From: Azorhizobium doebereinerae UFLA1-100
GTDB taxonomy: Bacteria > Pseudomonadota > Alphaproteobacteria > Rhizobiales > Xanthobacteraceae
Direction: 5' to 3'
Length of the DNA: 64,000 nt
Assembly (NCBI RefSeq): GCF_000473085.1
Contig: NZ_AXBA01000034.1
Coordinates: 541 to 64,540 of the forward strand
Below are positions 1 through 7,104 of the stretch, in pieces. The notes below the pieces were generated by a model. The model made no database searches, was not told where the DNA came from, and saw only the letters and a program-made list of their open reading frames with translations. The position numbers and the translations under genes are program-made. Within the stretch, counting starts at the first letter, position 1; every line of letters begins with the position of its first letter.

Positions 1-317
<317 letters not shown>

Positions 318-411
318 TCACAAACAGGCTCGCCGGTTACGGGAAGGAGCACATCGCTCGTCGTCGCGTCTGCGTGTGCTCAGCCCTCACTCGCCGTGCA
401 GAATGTCCATC

Positions 412-427
412 AGCAACGACCGTGCCA
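412..427 (-). promoter_or_regulatory. Sigma-54 -24/-12 promoter of nifH
   Basis: Read on the minus strand the site is TGGCACGGTCGTTGCT, a full match to the consensus TGGCAC-N5-TTGCW with GG and GC spaced by ten bases. It lies about 155 bp before the nifH ATG. Two NifA sites (496-511 and 525-540) sit about 100 and 130 bp upstream of the predicted transcription start. Confidence 0.93.
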
Positions 428-495
428 GTGGCGCGCGTTCCAGCAAGTGGCTGATTCAATGCTCGTTTCCGGATGTCGCCCGGGATGCGGCGCAA

Positions 496-511
496 TGTCT
501 CGAATCTGACA
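496..511. promoter_or_regulatory. NifA upstream activator site 1
   Basis: TGT-N10-ACA (TGTCTCGAATCTGACA). It lies between the divergent sigma-54 promoters of nifH and the receiver operon, at about -102 from the former and -132 from the latter, so NifA bound here could act in both directions. Confidence 0.85.
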
Positions 512-524
512 GAGGCAGCCATGC

Positions 525-540
525 TGTTCGAAACGAAACA
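525..540. promoter_or_regulatory. NifA upstream activator site 2
   Basis: TGT-N10-ACA (TGTTCGAAACGAAACA), 29 bp (about 2.7 helical turns) from site 1. It is at about -131 from the nifH start and -104 from the divergent start, which mirrors site 1. Confidence 0.83.
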
Positions 541-608
541 CGTTTCCCTCACGTGCCCCGGCCGCGCGCAGGCTTGATCCGCCGCGCCTAGCGACGGCGC
601 CGGCCGGG

Positions 609-624
609 CGGAACGGAACTTGCT
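609..624 (+). promoter_or_regulatory. Sigma-54 promoter of the receiver/nitroreductase operon
   Basis: CGGAACGGAACTTGCT has the invariant GG-N10-GC spacing and a perfect TTGCT -12 element; the -24 element matches 4 of 6. It lies 56 bp before the ATG at 680. Both NifA sites are at suitable distances upstream. Confidence 0.75.
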
Positions 625-679
625 TGAGGCAGGTTCGGGCTGCGGACGGCCAAGGCCCGGAGCTGCAAACGAGGCTGCC

Positions 680-1114
680 ATGCAGATTGGTGTCGAGACG
701 TCAAAGGCCGTGGATCAGCGGCGCGTGTTCGTTGTCGATCAGGATGAGATCACCCGTGCCGCATTGCAGTTCATGCTGCATGACGAGATCGAGACGCACG
801 AACTCGCCACCCTCGACGAGGCGTATGAGAAGGGCACCGGTTGGCTGAAGCCGGACGTGCTGCTGCTCGGCGTTTCCTTCCTCGCCCAACAGGGCGCTGC
901 GCTGATCTCCGAGATCAATGCCAAGTTTCCCGGCGTGCGCATCCTCATCGTCTGCGAGAAGGCCGACGAGGCGGTGGCGGTGGACGGCATGAAGGCCGGG
1001 GCGCATGGCGCGCTGGTGAAGCCGCTGACGCTGGAGAGTGTGCGCAAGAAGGTGGACACCATCCTCGGGCGCGGCGGGGCGGCGCCGCTCGTCCAGCTCG
1101 GCATGATGCGCTAG
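680..1114 (+). CDS. Stand-alone receiver-like protein lacking the phospho-acceptor Asp
   Basis: The 144-residue protein has the fold pattern of a CheY-type receiver. The acidic pocket (VVDQDE, D20/D22) and the conserved Lys (K114 in LVKP) are present. The usual phospho-acceptor Asp, expected at the end of beta-3 in KPDVLLLGVSF, is Gly64, and the Thr/Ser switch position is Cys92. No output domain follows. It is therefore probably a phosphorylation-independent pseudo-receiver that acts through protein contacts. It is the first gene of an operon divergent from nifH with sigma-54/NifA signals, so a role tied to nitrogenase expression or maturation is inferred. The partner is unknown. Confidence 0.8.
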   Translation: MQIGVETSKAVDQRRVFVVDQDEITRAALQFMLHDEIETHELATLDEAYEKGTGWLKPDVLLLGVSFLAQQGAALISEINAKFPGVRILIVCEKADEAVAVDGMKAGAHGALVKPLTLESVRKKVDTILGRGGAAPLVQLGMMR

Positions 1115-1125
1115 GCGCCGCGACC

Positions 1126-1575
1126 TTGGCCAAGATCATCTTCTACGAGAAGCCGGGCTGCGGCACCAATGCCCGGCAGAAGCGCCTGCTGGAGCAGGCC
1201 GGCCATCAGGTGGAGGCGCGCAGCCTTCTCGCTGAGCCGTGGACAGCCGAGCGCCTCGCCGGCTTCCTCGGCGACCTGCCGGTACCGGCCTGGTTCAATC
1301 CGGCCGCGCCGGGCATCAAGTCGGGCGCGGTGGAGCCGGAGCGGTTCAGCCCCGCCCAGGCGCTCGCTCTGATGCTGGACGAGCCGCTGTTCATCCGCCG
1401 TCCTCTGCTGGAGGTGGAGGGCGCGCGCTGTGCCGGCTTCGATGGCGTCCTCGTGGCGAGCCTGCTCGGACCGCGCGACGGCGACCTGCCGGACGCGTGC
1501 AGTCGCCCGGCCGCGCAGGGACCGTGTCCGACCCCCGAGGCGGCTCCCGAGCCGTCGGATCCGGTGCGCCCGTGA
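1126..1575 (+). CDS. Nitrogenase-associated ArsC/Spx-like protein
   Basis: The 149-residue protein starts at a TTG at 1126 (MAKIIFYEKPGCGTNARQK), 11 bp after the preceding stop. The KPGCGTN motif (Cys12) and the overall pattern match the ArsC-like thioredoxin-fold family found beside nif genes as nitrogenase-associated protein (sometimes NifO). The canonical ArsC Cys is kept, but family members here are not known arsenate reductases. An upstream in-frame extension exists, but it overlaps the preceding gene and codes for arginine-rich sequence unlike the family, which favours the TTG. The C-terminal 20 residues are rich in Pro and Ala and poorly conserved in character. Confidence 0.83.
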   Translation: MAKIIFYEKPGCGTNARQKRLLEQAGHQVEARSLLAEPWTAERLAGFLGDLPVPAWFNPAAPGIKSGAVEPERFSPAQALALMLDEPLFIRRPLLEVEGARCAGFDGVLVASLLGPRDGDLPDACSRPAAQGPCPTPEAAPEPSDPVRP

Positions 1576-1615
1576 AGACGAGGCGGACCCGCGAGAGCCC
1601 ACGCGCGAGGCGCAC

Positions 1616-3274
1616 ATGACGTCCGCGTCCGCCAAGCCGGCCGTGACAGGGGATTCCAGCGCGGTGGTGCTGGCCTATCATGCGCGCACCAAGCACACGC
1701 TGAAACGCTATGCCGCCGGCCCCGAGACGCTGGACTGGGACCTGCAGCCCAATCCGTTCCGTGAATTCTCAGGCTGCCCTCGCACGCCGCTGGAACCGGC
1801 GGCCGAGGGGCTGGCGACGCGCTTCGGCGAGGCGATCATGCCGGGCGGGGTTTCGGCCGCGCCGCTGACTTTGCCGTCCGTCGGCCTGCTGCTGGAACTC
1901 TCCCTCGGCCTTGCCGCCTGGAAGGAGCTGGGACCGGACCGCTGGGCGGTGCGCTGCAATCCGTCCAGCGGCAACCTCCATCCCACGGAGGCCTATGTCA
2001 TCGCCCGCGGTGTGGCGGGGCTCGATGACGGCGTGCATCATTATCTCAGCCGGGACCATGTGCTGGAGCATCGCTGCCTGGGCGCCACCCCAGAAGGCGC
2101 GACACCAGGCCTGTGGATCGGCCTCTCCTCCGTCCATTGGCGCGAGGCGTGGAAATATGGCGAGCGGGCCTTCCGCTATTGCCAGCTCGACCTCGGCCAT
2201 GCGCTCGGCGCGCTGCGCTATGCGGCGGGCGCCATTGGCTGGCGTGTGCGGATGGTGGAAGGGCTCGACAGTGCTGCTCTGGCCGCGCTGATGGGGCTCG
2301 ACCGCACGGAGGATTTCGCCGGCGTGGAGGCGGAGGAGGCGGATGTCCTGCTCGCCGTCGACACGGGCCCTGGGCGCGCGCCGCCCGCTGCACCGCCCAT
2401 GCCCGCCGGTCCCTGGACCGGACGGGCCAACCGGCTCGATGCCCACCCCATGTACCGCTGGCCGGTGATCGACGAGGTGAGCGCCGCCACCCGCAGCCTC
2501 GGCCTGCCGGCGAACCCGCCCCTTGCCGAGGCGGCGCTCGCGCCGCCGCCGGAGCGCGATGCACGGGCAGCCGATATCCTGTTGGGTCGGCGCAGCGCGC
2601 AACGCTTCGATGCGCGCTACCACATGCCGGCCGAGACCTTCTTCGCGCTGGCGGAGGCCCTGCTGCCGCGGGCGTCGGTGCCGTGGGACGTGTGGAACTA
2701 CAGGCCGCGCCTCCACCCGGTGCTGTTCGTCCACCGCGTGGAGGGGCTCGCCCCCGGCCTCTATGCGCTGCCGCGCCATCCCGCTGCGCTCGGCGACCTT
2801 AAGGCGGCGCTGCGGACGGATTTCGCCTGGGCGCCGGTGGCGAACGCCCCGGCGCATCTGCCGCTCCACCGGCTGGTGGAGAGCGACGCGCGGGGCGTCA
2901 TGCGTACGGTGAGTTGCCACCAGGCCATAGCCGGGGACAGTTGCTTCGCGCTCAGCCTGCTGGCGGAGTTCGCGCCGCGCGTCTCAGCCGATCCCTGGCG
3001 CTACCGCCAGCTCCATTGGGAGGCCGGCCTGATCGGCCACGTGCTCTATCTGGAGGCCGAGCGCGCCGGGCTGCGCGGCACCGGCATCGGCTGCTTCTTC
3101 GACGATGCCCTGCACGATCTGCTGGGGGTGGAGGGAGACCGCTTCCAGTCGCTCTATCATTTCACCGTCGGCCGTGCGCTCACTGACGCGCGCATCTCGA
3201 CGCTGCCCGCCTATCCCGGCCGCCGCCCGCCGCCGGGTGCTTCCCCGTCCCTCAGCGAGGATCAGACCCCATGA
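1616..3274 (+). CDS. Tandem nitroreductase-fold (SagB/ThcOx-like) FMN protein
   Basis: The 552-residue protein has two successive nitroreductase-type regions. The first (about residues 60-250) contains the SagB-like segment CNPSSGNLHPTEAYVI. The second (about 310-535) starts at LLGRRSAQRFD and contains CHQAIAGDSCFALSLL. SagB-type enzymes are FMN-dependent oxidases acting as dimers, so this protein may be a fused pseudo-dimer. The ATG at 1616 is preferred; the open frame extends upstream only into the preceding gene. Its stop overlaps the next ATG (ATGA), so the two are probably translationally coupled. The substrate is unknown; the nif location suggests a redox or maturation role. Confidence 0.8.
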   Translation: MTSASAKPAVTGDSSAVVLAYHARTKHTLKRYAAGPETLDWDLQPNPFREFSGCPRTPLEPAAEGLATRFGEAIMPGGVSAAPLTLPSVGLLLELSLGLAAWKELGPDRWAVRCNPSSGNLHPTEAYVIARGVAGLDDGVHHYLSRDHVLEHRCLGATPEGATPGLWIGLSSVHWREAWKYGERAFRYCQLDLGHALGALRYAAGAIGWRVRMVEGLDSAALAALMGLDRTEDFAGVEAEEADVLLAVDTGPGRAPPAAPPMPAGPWTGRANRLDAHPMYRWPVIDEVSAATRSLGLPANPPLAEAALAPPPERDARAADILLGRRSAQRFDARYHMPAETFFALAEALLPRASVPWDVWNYRPRLHPVLFVHRVEGLAPGLYALPRHPAALGDLKAALRTDFAWAPVANAPAHLPLHRLVESDARGVMRTVSCHQAIAGDSCFALSLLAEFAPRVSADPWRYRQLHWEAGLIGHVLYLEAERAGLRGTGIGCFFDDALHDLLGVEGDRFQSLYHFTVGRALTDARISTLPAYPGRRPPPGASPSLSEDQTP

Positions 3275-4053
3275 GACAGCGCGTGCCCTTTCGACGCATT
3301 CATCCCGGTGAGGCGGATGTCCTGCTCACCCGCGAAGACCTGCTGATCTTCGATACGCGGGATCCTGATGCCTATGCGCGGGCCCGCATGGCCGGCGCGG
3401 TGCGGCTGTCGCAGATCAACCTGTCGGAGGTCATCACCGGGACGCCCAAGCACCGGCCGGTGCTGATCTATTGCTATCATGGCAATGCCAGCCAGGAATA
3501 TGCCCAGACCTTCTCCGACTTCGGCTTCTGCGATGTCTCCAGCCTCGATGGCGGCTACGAGGGCTGGCGCCTGCGCCATGAAGTGCTGGCGACCCCGCCG
3601 CTCGATCCCGACCTGTCCGCCTGGCTTGCGGCCCACGGCTTCCCGCCGGACGATGTGGACGGGGTGATCGCCAATCTCACCACCCCGCTGATGACGGCGG
3701 CGCATGTGGGTGACGTGGAGGCGGTGTGCCAGTTGCTGGCGGCCGGCGCAGACATGAACGCGCGCAATGCGGACGGCAATACTGCGCTCTGGCTCGCCTG
3801 CGTCGGTCGGCACCTGGAGGTGATCGACCTGCTGGTGGCGGCGGGGACAGACATCGACAACCAGAACGACAATGGCGCCACCGCGCTGATGTACGCCGCA
3901 TCCGCGGGCCTCGCGGGCGTGGTGGCGCGCCTGCTGGCACGCGGCGCGGATATGCGCGCCCAGACGCTGGATGGGTTCAGCGCGCTGGATCTTGCCGGCA
4001 CGCTGGAATGCCTTGCCCTGCTGCGGCCCGCCCGCGAGGTGGTGGCCGGCTAG
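3271..4053 (+). CDS. Rhodanese domain fused to ankyrin repeats
   Basis: This 260-residue protein has an N-terminal rhodanese domain (about 7-105) of the GlpE type. Its active-site loop is CYHGNASQ with Cys68, the residue expected to carry persulfide sulfur. Three to four ankyrin repeats follow (about 130-255; LMTAAHVGDVEAVCQLLAAG, TALWLACVGRHLEVIDLL, ALMYAASAGLAGVVARLL). Rhodaneses transfer sulfane sulfur and ankyrin repeats bind proteins. A sulfur-delivery adaptor for Fe-S or nitrogenase metallocluster assembly is a reasonable inference. It is the last gene of the operon and ends at the hairpin at 4061. Confidence 0.88.
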   Translation: MRQRVPFRRIHPGEADVLLTREDLLIFDTRDPDAYARARMAGAVRLSQINLSEVITGTPKHRPVLIYCYHGNASQEYAQTFSDFGFCDVSSLDGGYEGWRLRHEVLATPPLDPDLSAWLAAHGFPPDDVDGVIANLTTPLMTAAHVGDVEAVCQLLAAGADMNARNADGNTALWLACVGRHLEVIDLLVAAGTDIDNQNDNGATALMYAASAGLAGVVARLLARGADMRAQTLDGFSALDLAGTLECLALLRPAREVVAG

Positions 4054-4060
4054 ATGCGCG

Positions 4061-4092
4061 CCATGGCCAGCCCGTCGCCGGGCCGGCCATGG
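4061..4092. terminator. Palindrome between convergent genes, probable bidirectional terminator
   Basis: Arms 4061-4074 and 4079-4092 (14 bp, one mismatch) enclose the loop TCGC. It lies between the stop of the rhodanese-ankyrin gene and the stop of the convergent glutaredoxin gene. There is no clear T-tract. Confidence 0.55.
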
Positions 4093-4104
4093 CCGAGGGA
4101 TGTG

Positions 4105-4440
4105 TCAGAGCGCGCCGAGGGGGACGCCCTTCTCGCCAAGCATGGCGGTGAGCTCGCCGGTCTGCGCCATCTCGCGGACGATGTCGGCGCCGCCCACGAA
4201 CTCGCCCTTGATGAACAGCTGCGGGATGGTGGGCCAGTTCGTATAGGCCTTGATGCCTTCGCGGATATCGTAATCGGCGAGCACGTCCACGCTGTGAAAG
4301 GGCACCTCGAGACGGCCGAGGATCTGCACCACGGCGCCCGAGAAGCCGCACTGCGGCGCGGCGGGGATGCCTTTCATGAACAGGACCACGTCGTTCTGGG
4401 AGATGATGCCGGCGATGCGGTCCGCGGTTGCATTGGACAT
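4105..4440 (-). CDS. grxD: Monothiol glutaredoxin (Grx4/GrxD type)
   Basis: The 111-residue protein has the CGFS active site (Cys31), the TVPQ-like WPTIPQLFI motif and the GG-AD motif of Grx4-type glutaredoxins. These bind a glutathione-ligated 2Fe-2S cluster and deliver it to partners, commonly BolA proteins. A bolA-like gene lies 37 bp upstream on the same strand, giving the classic partner pair. The sigma-54 element and NifA site upstream of bolA place the pair in the nif regulon, probably to serve the high Fe-S demand. It may be a second copy besides a housekeeping grxD. Confidence 0.92.
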   Translation of the reverse strand: MSNATADRIAGIISQNDVVLFMKGIPAAPQCGFSGAVVQILGRLEVPFHSVDVLADYDIREGIKAYTNWPTIPQLFIKGEFVGGADIVREMAQTGELTAMLGEKGVPLGAL

Positions 4441-4477
4441 GAGAAGAACCTCCAGGAATGGGCTGCTGATCAGCGGG

Positions 4478-4714
4478 TTAGGCGGGAACGAGGGTTTCGA
4501 GGGCGAGGGCATGCAGGGCGCCGCCCATGTGGCCCTGCAGGGCGTCGTAGACCATCTTGTGCTGCTGGACGCGGCTCTTGCCGCGGAACTGCTCGGAGGT
4601 GACACGGGCGGCGAAATGGTCGCCGTCGCCGGCCAGGTCCACCACCACCACATGTCCCTCGGGAAAGGCGTCCTTGATGAGGCGTTCGATTTCCGATCCG
4701 ACCATTGCCATCAT
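4478..4714 (-). CDS. bolA: BolA family protein
   Basis: The 78-residue protein has the BolA pattern: SEIERLIKDAFP, then GDHFAARVTSEQFRGKSRVQQHKMVYDALQ, with the C-terminal His/Cys-ligand region. The ATG at 4714 follows a GGAG by four bases; the ATGs at 4711 and 4705 are alternatives. BolA proteins bind Grx4 through a shared 2Fe-2S cluster. It is the first gene of the bolA-grx pair, and its leader of about 40 bases starts at the sigma-54 element at 4767-4782. Confidence 0.9.
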   Translation of the reverse strand: MMAMVGSEIERLIKDAFPEGHVVVVDLAGDGDHFAARVTSEQFRGKSRVQQHKMVYDALQGHMGGALHALALETLVPA

Positions 4715-4766
4715 ATTGCTCCGGTGCCACGCGGCCATGGCGGCGGGCGTGCGTCCGGCCGTTCCT

Positions 4767-4782
4767 TGCAATGTTCAAACCA
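4767..4782 (-). promoter_or_regulatory. Sigma-54 promoter of bolA-grx
   Basis: On the minus strand it reads TGGTTTGAACATTGCA: GG-N10-GC spacing, perfect -12 TTGCA and TGG at -24. It lies 53 bp before the bolA ATG and about 97 bp from the NifA site at 4845-4860. Confidence 0.72.
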
Positions 4783-4832
4783 GTTGTGTGGACGGCGGGG
4801 AAGGCGCTGTCGCGCGGGTTTTTCGATCCGGG

Positions 4833-4872
4833 CCGTGGCCGCGCTGTCGGACTTGCGACAGCGCGGCCACGG
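4833..4872. promoter_or_regulatory. 17-bp palindrome containing a NifA site (TGT-N10-ACA at 4845-4860)
   Basis: Perfect inverted repeat arms at 4833-4849 and 4856-4872 flank the 6-base centre GACTTG. The inner part is exactly TGT-N10-ACA (4845-4860). It lies between divergent sigma-54 elements, at about -97 from the bolA start and -81 from the TPR-gene start, so one site could serve both. Confidence 0.78.
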
Positions 4873-4905
4873 GCGCAGGTCGGACAAAGGACACGCCCGG
4901 GGCGG

Positions 4906-4921
4906 GGGCACGGCGCCTGCA
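4906..4921 (+). promoter_or_regulatory. Sigma-54 promoter of the TPR gene
   Basis: GGGCACGGCGCCTGCA matches TGGCAC-N5-TTGCA at 9 of 11 positions with correct spacing. It lies 62 bp before the ATG at 4984. Confidence 0.72.
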
Positions 4922-4983
4922 GGCTTGATCCGGCCCGTTGCCGCGACGTGCCGCGCGGCCCCGCTCTTGCATCGTGGCGGGCC

Positions 4984-5466
4984 ATGATTGTCGAGCTGTT
5001 CCCCGATCCCGATCTGATCAATTTCGGCGCGCTGCCGGAAGAGATCAATTCCCTCCTGCAACAGGGCGTGGCGGCCTATCGCCAGGACCATGTCCGTGCC
5101 GATGCTCTGTTCCGCCAGGCGCTGGCGGCGGCCCCGACCCAACTGCCCACCTATTTCTGCCTCTATAAGATCCACACCTACCGGGGCAACCTGGAGGATG
5201 CCGAGGCCGCCGCGGAAGGCGGGCTGAAGGAGGCGGCGCGGCAGGCGGGCTGGGATCCGGACTGGCGCGCCTGGCAGCCGGCGGATCCCCTGCCAGAGGG
5301 GCCGGGGCGGTTCGCGCTCTATACGCTCAAGGCCTTGGCCTTCATCCATCTGCGGCAGAGCCGGCCGGAGGAGGCCGAGCGCAAGCTTACCGCCTTGCGA
5401 CGGCTCGATCCAACCGGTGCGGTTGGCTGGATGGTGGTGGCGGCGCTGGCCGAAGGCCTGGGCTGA
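4984..5466 (+). CDS. TPR-type nif-region protein (paralogue of the gene at 22092)
   Basis: The 160-residue protein is mostly helical with TPR-like pairs (QGVAAYRQDHVRADALFRQA and LKALAFIHLRQSRPEEAERK). It shares its layout with the TPR protein at 22092-22625: an LYKIHTYRGNLEDA / LYRFYFYKGRLAEA match, a DW-R-x-x-x-A-A/P-A-D segment and an LDPT ending. The two are therefore likely paralogues. TPRs bind proteins. The dedicated sigma-54/NifA signals suggest a chaperone or scaffold role for nitrogenase proteins, but no specific partner can be named. Confidence 0.72.
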   Translation: MIVELFPDPDLINFGALPEEINSLLQQGVAAYRQDHVRADALFRQALAAAPTQLPTYFCLYKIHTYRGNLEDAEAAAEGGLKEAARQAGWDPDWRAWQPADPLPEGPGRFALYTLKALAFIHLRQSRPEEAERKLTALRRLDPTGAVGWMVVAALAEGLG

Positions 5467-5509
5467 GCCGCCGGCGGGCGGCGCGGGTGTGAAGGCCGTT
5501 CCGACGATC

Positions 5510-5525
5510 TGGCTCCGACCTTGCA
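5510..5525 (+). promoter_or_regulatory. Sigma-54 promoter of sufT
   Basis: TGGCTCCGACCTTGCA matches TGGCAC-N5-TTGCA at 10 of 11 positions. It lies 81 bp before the ATG at 5607. No perfect TGT-N10-ACA was found in the upstream 150 bp. Confidence 0.75.
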
Positions 5526-5606
5526 TGTCGCCTTCCAGAGACTGAATGGCGCGCCCGGGTCCAGGCGCATGCATCCCGGCGCGCGGAAGCGGCTCGGAGG
5601 CACCCG

Positions 5607-6113
5607 ATGGACGCGCAGACCCACATGCCGGCAGGAGGCGGGATCAAGATGACGACCCCTGACCATTGGAGCGAAGCTCCGGAGCGTGCCTATGCCGACA
5701 CGGCAGGCGAGCCGCCGCACGGTTCATATGAGGCCGATGTCGCCCATGCCCCGGTCGACCCGGGGGCGTCGCTTGCGGCGGCTTCCTCCGCCGGCGGCGT
5801 CATGGACGCCGGGAGCCTGATGGAAGAGGTGATCGCCGCCCTGCGCACTGTGCATGATCCGGAAATCCCGGTGAACATCTATGACCTGGGGTTGATCTAC
5901 AAGATCGACCTTGCCCCCGTGGCGAACGTGGAAATCGACATGACGCTCACGGCTCCGGGCTGCCCGGTGGCGAGCGAGATCGTGACATGGGTGCAGAATG
6001 CGGTGAACGCGGTGGCCGGCATCGGCGCGGTGAAGGTAAACCTCGTGTTCGATCCGCCGTGGGACACCAGCCGCATGAGCGACGAGGTGAAGCTGGAACT
6101 CGGGCTTCTGTAA
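5607..6113 (+). CDS. sufT: SufT/MIP18-type (DUF59) Fe-S maturation protein
   Basis: The C-terminal 100 residues form a DUF59 domain: TVHDPEIPVNIYDLGLIY, then TLTAPGCPVASEI with Cys119, and VNLVFDPPWDTSRMSDE. DUF59 proteins help maturation of Fe-S proteins; bacterial SufT is the nearest named relative. The first 65 residues are Ala/Pro-rich and look disordered, which is unusual for the family; the internal Met15 or Met66 are possible alternative starts. It is monocistronic behind its own sigma-54 element, consistent with increased Fe-S capacity during nitrogen fixation. Confidence 0.85.
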   Translation: MDAQTHMPAGGGIKMTTPDHWSEAPERAYADTAGEPPHGSYEADVAHAPVDPGASLAAASSAGGVMDAGSLMEEVIAALRTVHDPEIPVNIYDLGLIYKIDLAPVANVEIDMTLTAPGCPVASEIVTWVQNAVNAVAGIGAVKVNLVFDPPWDTSRMSDEVKLELGLL

Positions 6114-6150
6114 GGCTTGATCGCAAGAAAGTACCGGCAGCAGAGCCGAC

Positions 6151-6166
6151 TGGCACTTTGTCTGCA
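6151..6166 (+). promoter_or_regulatory. Sigma-54 promoter of the dienelactone-hydrolase gene
   Basis: TGGCACTTTGTCTGCA matches TGGCAC exactly and TTGCA at 4 of 5 with the correct spacing. It lies 78 bp before the ATG at 6244. No perfect NifA site was found upstream. Confidence 0.75.
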
Positions 6167-6243
6167 TTGCCTGTCGGACCGATCGCTTGAGATGCGGAAT
6201 GTCTTGCCGCCCGCAAGACAAAGCGAAGCATTGCGAGGATGCC

Positions 6244-7014
6244 ATGATCCAGCTGTCCACTGCCGATGGCCATACGCTTTCGGCCTATCGCGCCGATCCC
6301 CCAGGGGCTCCCAAGGGAGCGGTCGTTGTTCTCCAGGAAATGTTCGGTCTAACCGACCATATCCGCAGGACGGCGGATGATTTCGCCGCGCGCGGCTATG
6401 TGGCCGTGGCCCCGGCGCTGTTCGACCGGGTACAGCCGGACGTGGAGCTGAGTTATGACGAGGAAGGGTTCGCGCGTGGCGTGAGCTTGATGGAGGAAGT
6501 GGGTCGCGAGCGCGCGCTCAACGATATCCAGGCTGCGGTGGACGCGGTGAAGGACGCCGGCAAGGTGGCGATCGTTGGCTTCTCCTGGGGCGGCTATCTC
6601 GCCTACGAGGGCGGGAACCAGATCCGCAACGTGGCCTGCACGATCGGCTATTATGCCGCCGGCGTGGTCGCCGGCATGGCGGAGAAGCGACGGGTGCCGA
6701 CGCTGCTGCACTTCGCCGAGAACGACCCGCTGCTGCCGATGGATTTGGTGGGCGAGTTCCGCCAGCGCCGGCCGGACGTGAGCGCCTTCGCCTATCCGGG
6801 CGCTACCCATGGCTTCACCTGCGCCGAGCGCCACACCTACCATGCGGAGGCGACCGGCAAGGCGTTGGACCGCACGCTGTCCTGGATCTCGCAATATGTG
6901 GAGGGCCAGTCGCCCGTCCTGCTCAAGAACGCCGGGGCTTATGCCCAGGCCAAGACCGAAAAGAAAAAGTCCAAGAAACCCGAGGCCGACGACCTCGGTC
7001 CGCCCATGGATTGA
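6244..7014 (+). CDS. Dienelactone hydrolase family protein with Ser nucleophile
   Basis: The 256-residue alpha/beta hydrolase has QEMFGLTDHIRR (oxyanion region), the nucleophile elbow GFSWGG (Ser114), the acid in NDPLLP and the His in YPGATHGF. Classical dienelactone hydrolases use Cys at the elbow, so the Ser suggests esterase-like chemistry. A Lys-rich tail (EKKKSKKPE) follows. The ATG at 6244 lies just after a GCGAGG; the earlier start at 6187 would cover most of the leader. The sigma-54 element upstream suggests co-expression with nitrogenase. The substrate is unknown. Confidence 0.82.
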   Translation: MIQLSTADGHTLSAYRADPPGAPKGAVVVLQEMFGLTDHIRRTADDFAARGYVAVAPALFDRVQPDVELSYDEEGFARGVSLMEEVGRERALNDIQAAVDAVKDAGKVAIVGFSWGGYLAYEGGNQIRNVACTIGYYAAGVVAGMAEKRRVPTLLHFAENDPLLPMDLVGEFRQRRPDVSAFAYPGATHGFTCAERHTYHAEATGKALDRTLSWISQYVEGQSPVLLKNAGAYAQAKTEKKKSKKPEADDLGPPMD

Positions 7015-7024
7015 GGGGCCGGGC

Positions 7025-7045
7025 GGGGCGGCGTTTCGCCGCCCC
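7025..7045 (+). terminator. Hairpin after the dienelactone-hydrolase gene
   Basis: Perfect 9-bp GC arms (7025-7033, 7037-7045) with loop TTT, 10 bp after the stop. No T-tract follows directly, so it may be an attenuator or an mRNA 3' end. Confidence 0.5.
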
Positions 7046-7104
7046 TCTGTCCTTTCCGAGACCTGGGCCGCTGCCGGCCCGATCCGGCCTTCTCAGGAGG
7101 AGAT

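Noticed and set aside
6048-6065. TGT...ACA pair upstream of the dienelactone-hydrolase promoter as a NifA site
   Set aside because: The spacing is well above ten bases, so it does not fit TGT-N10-ACA.
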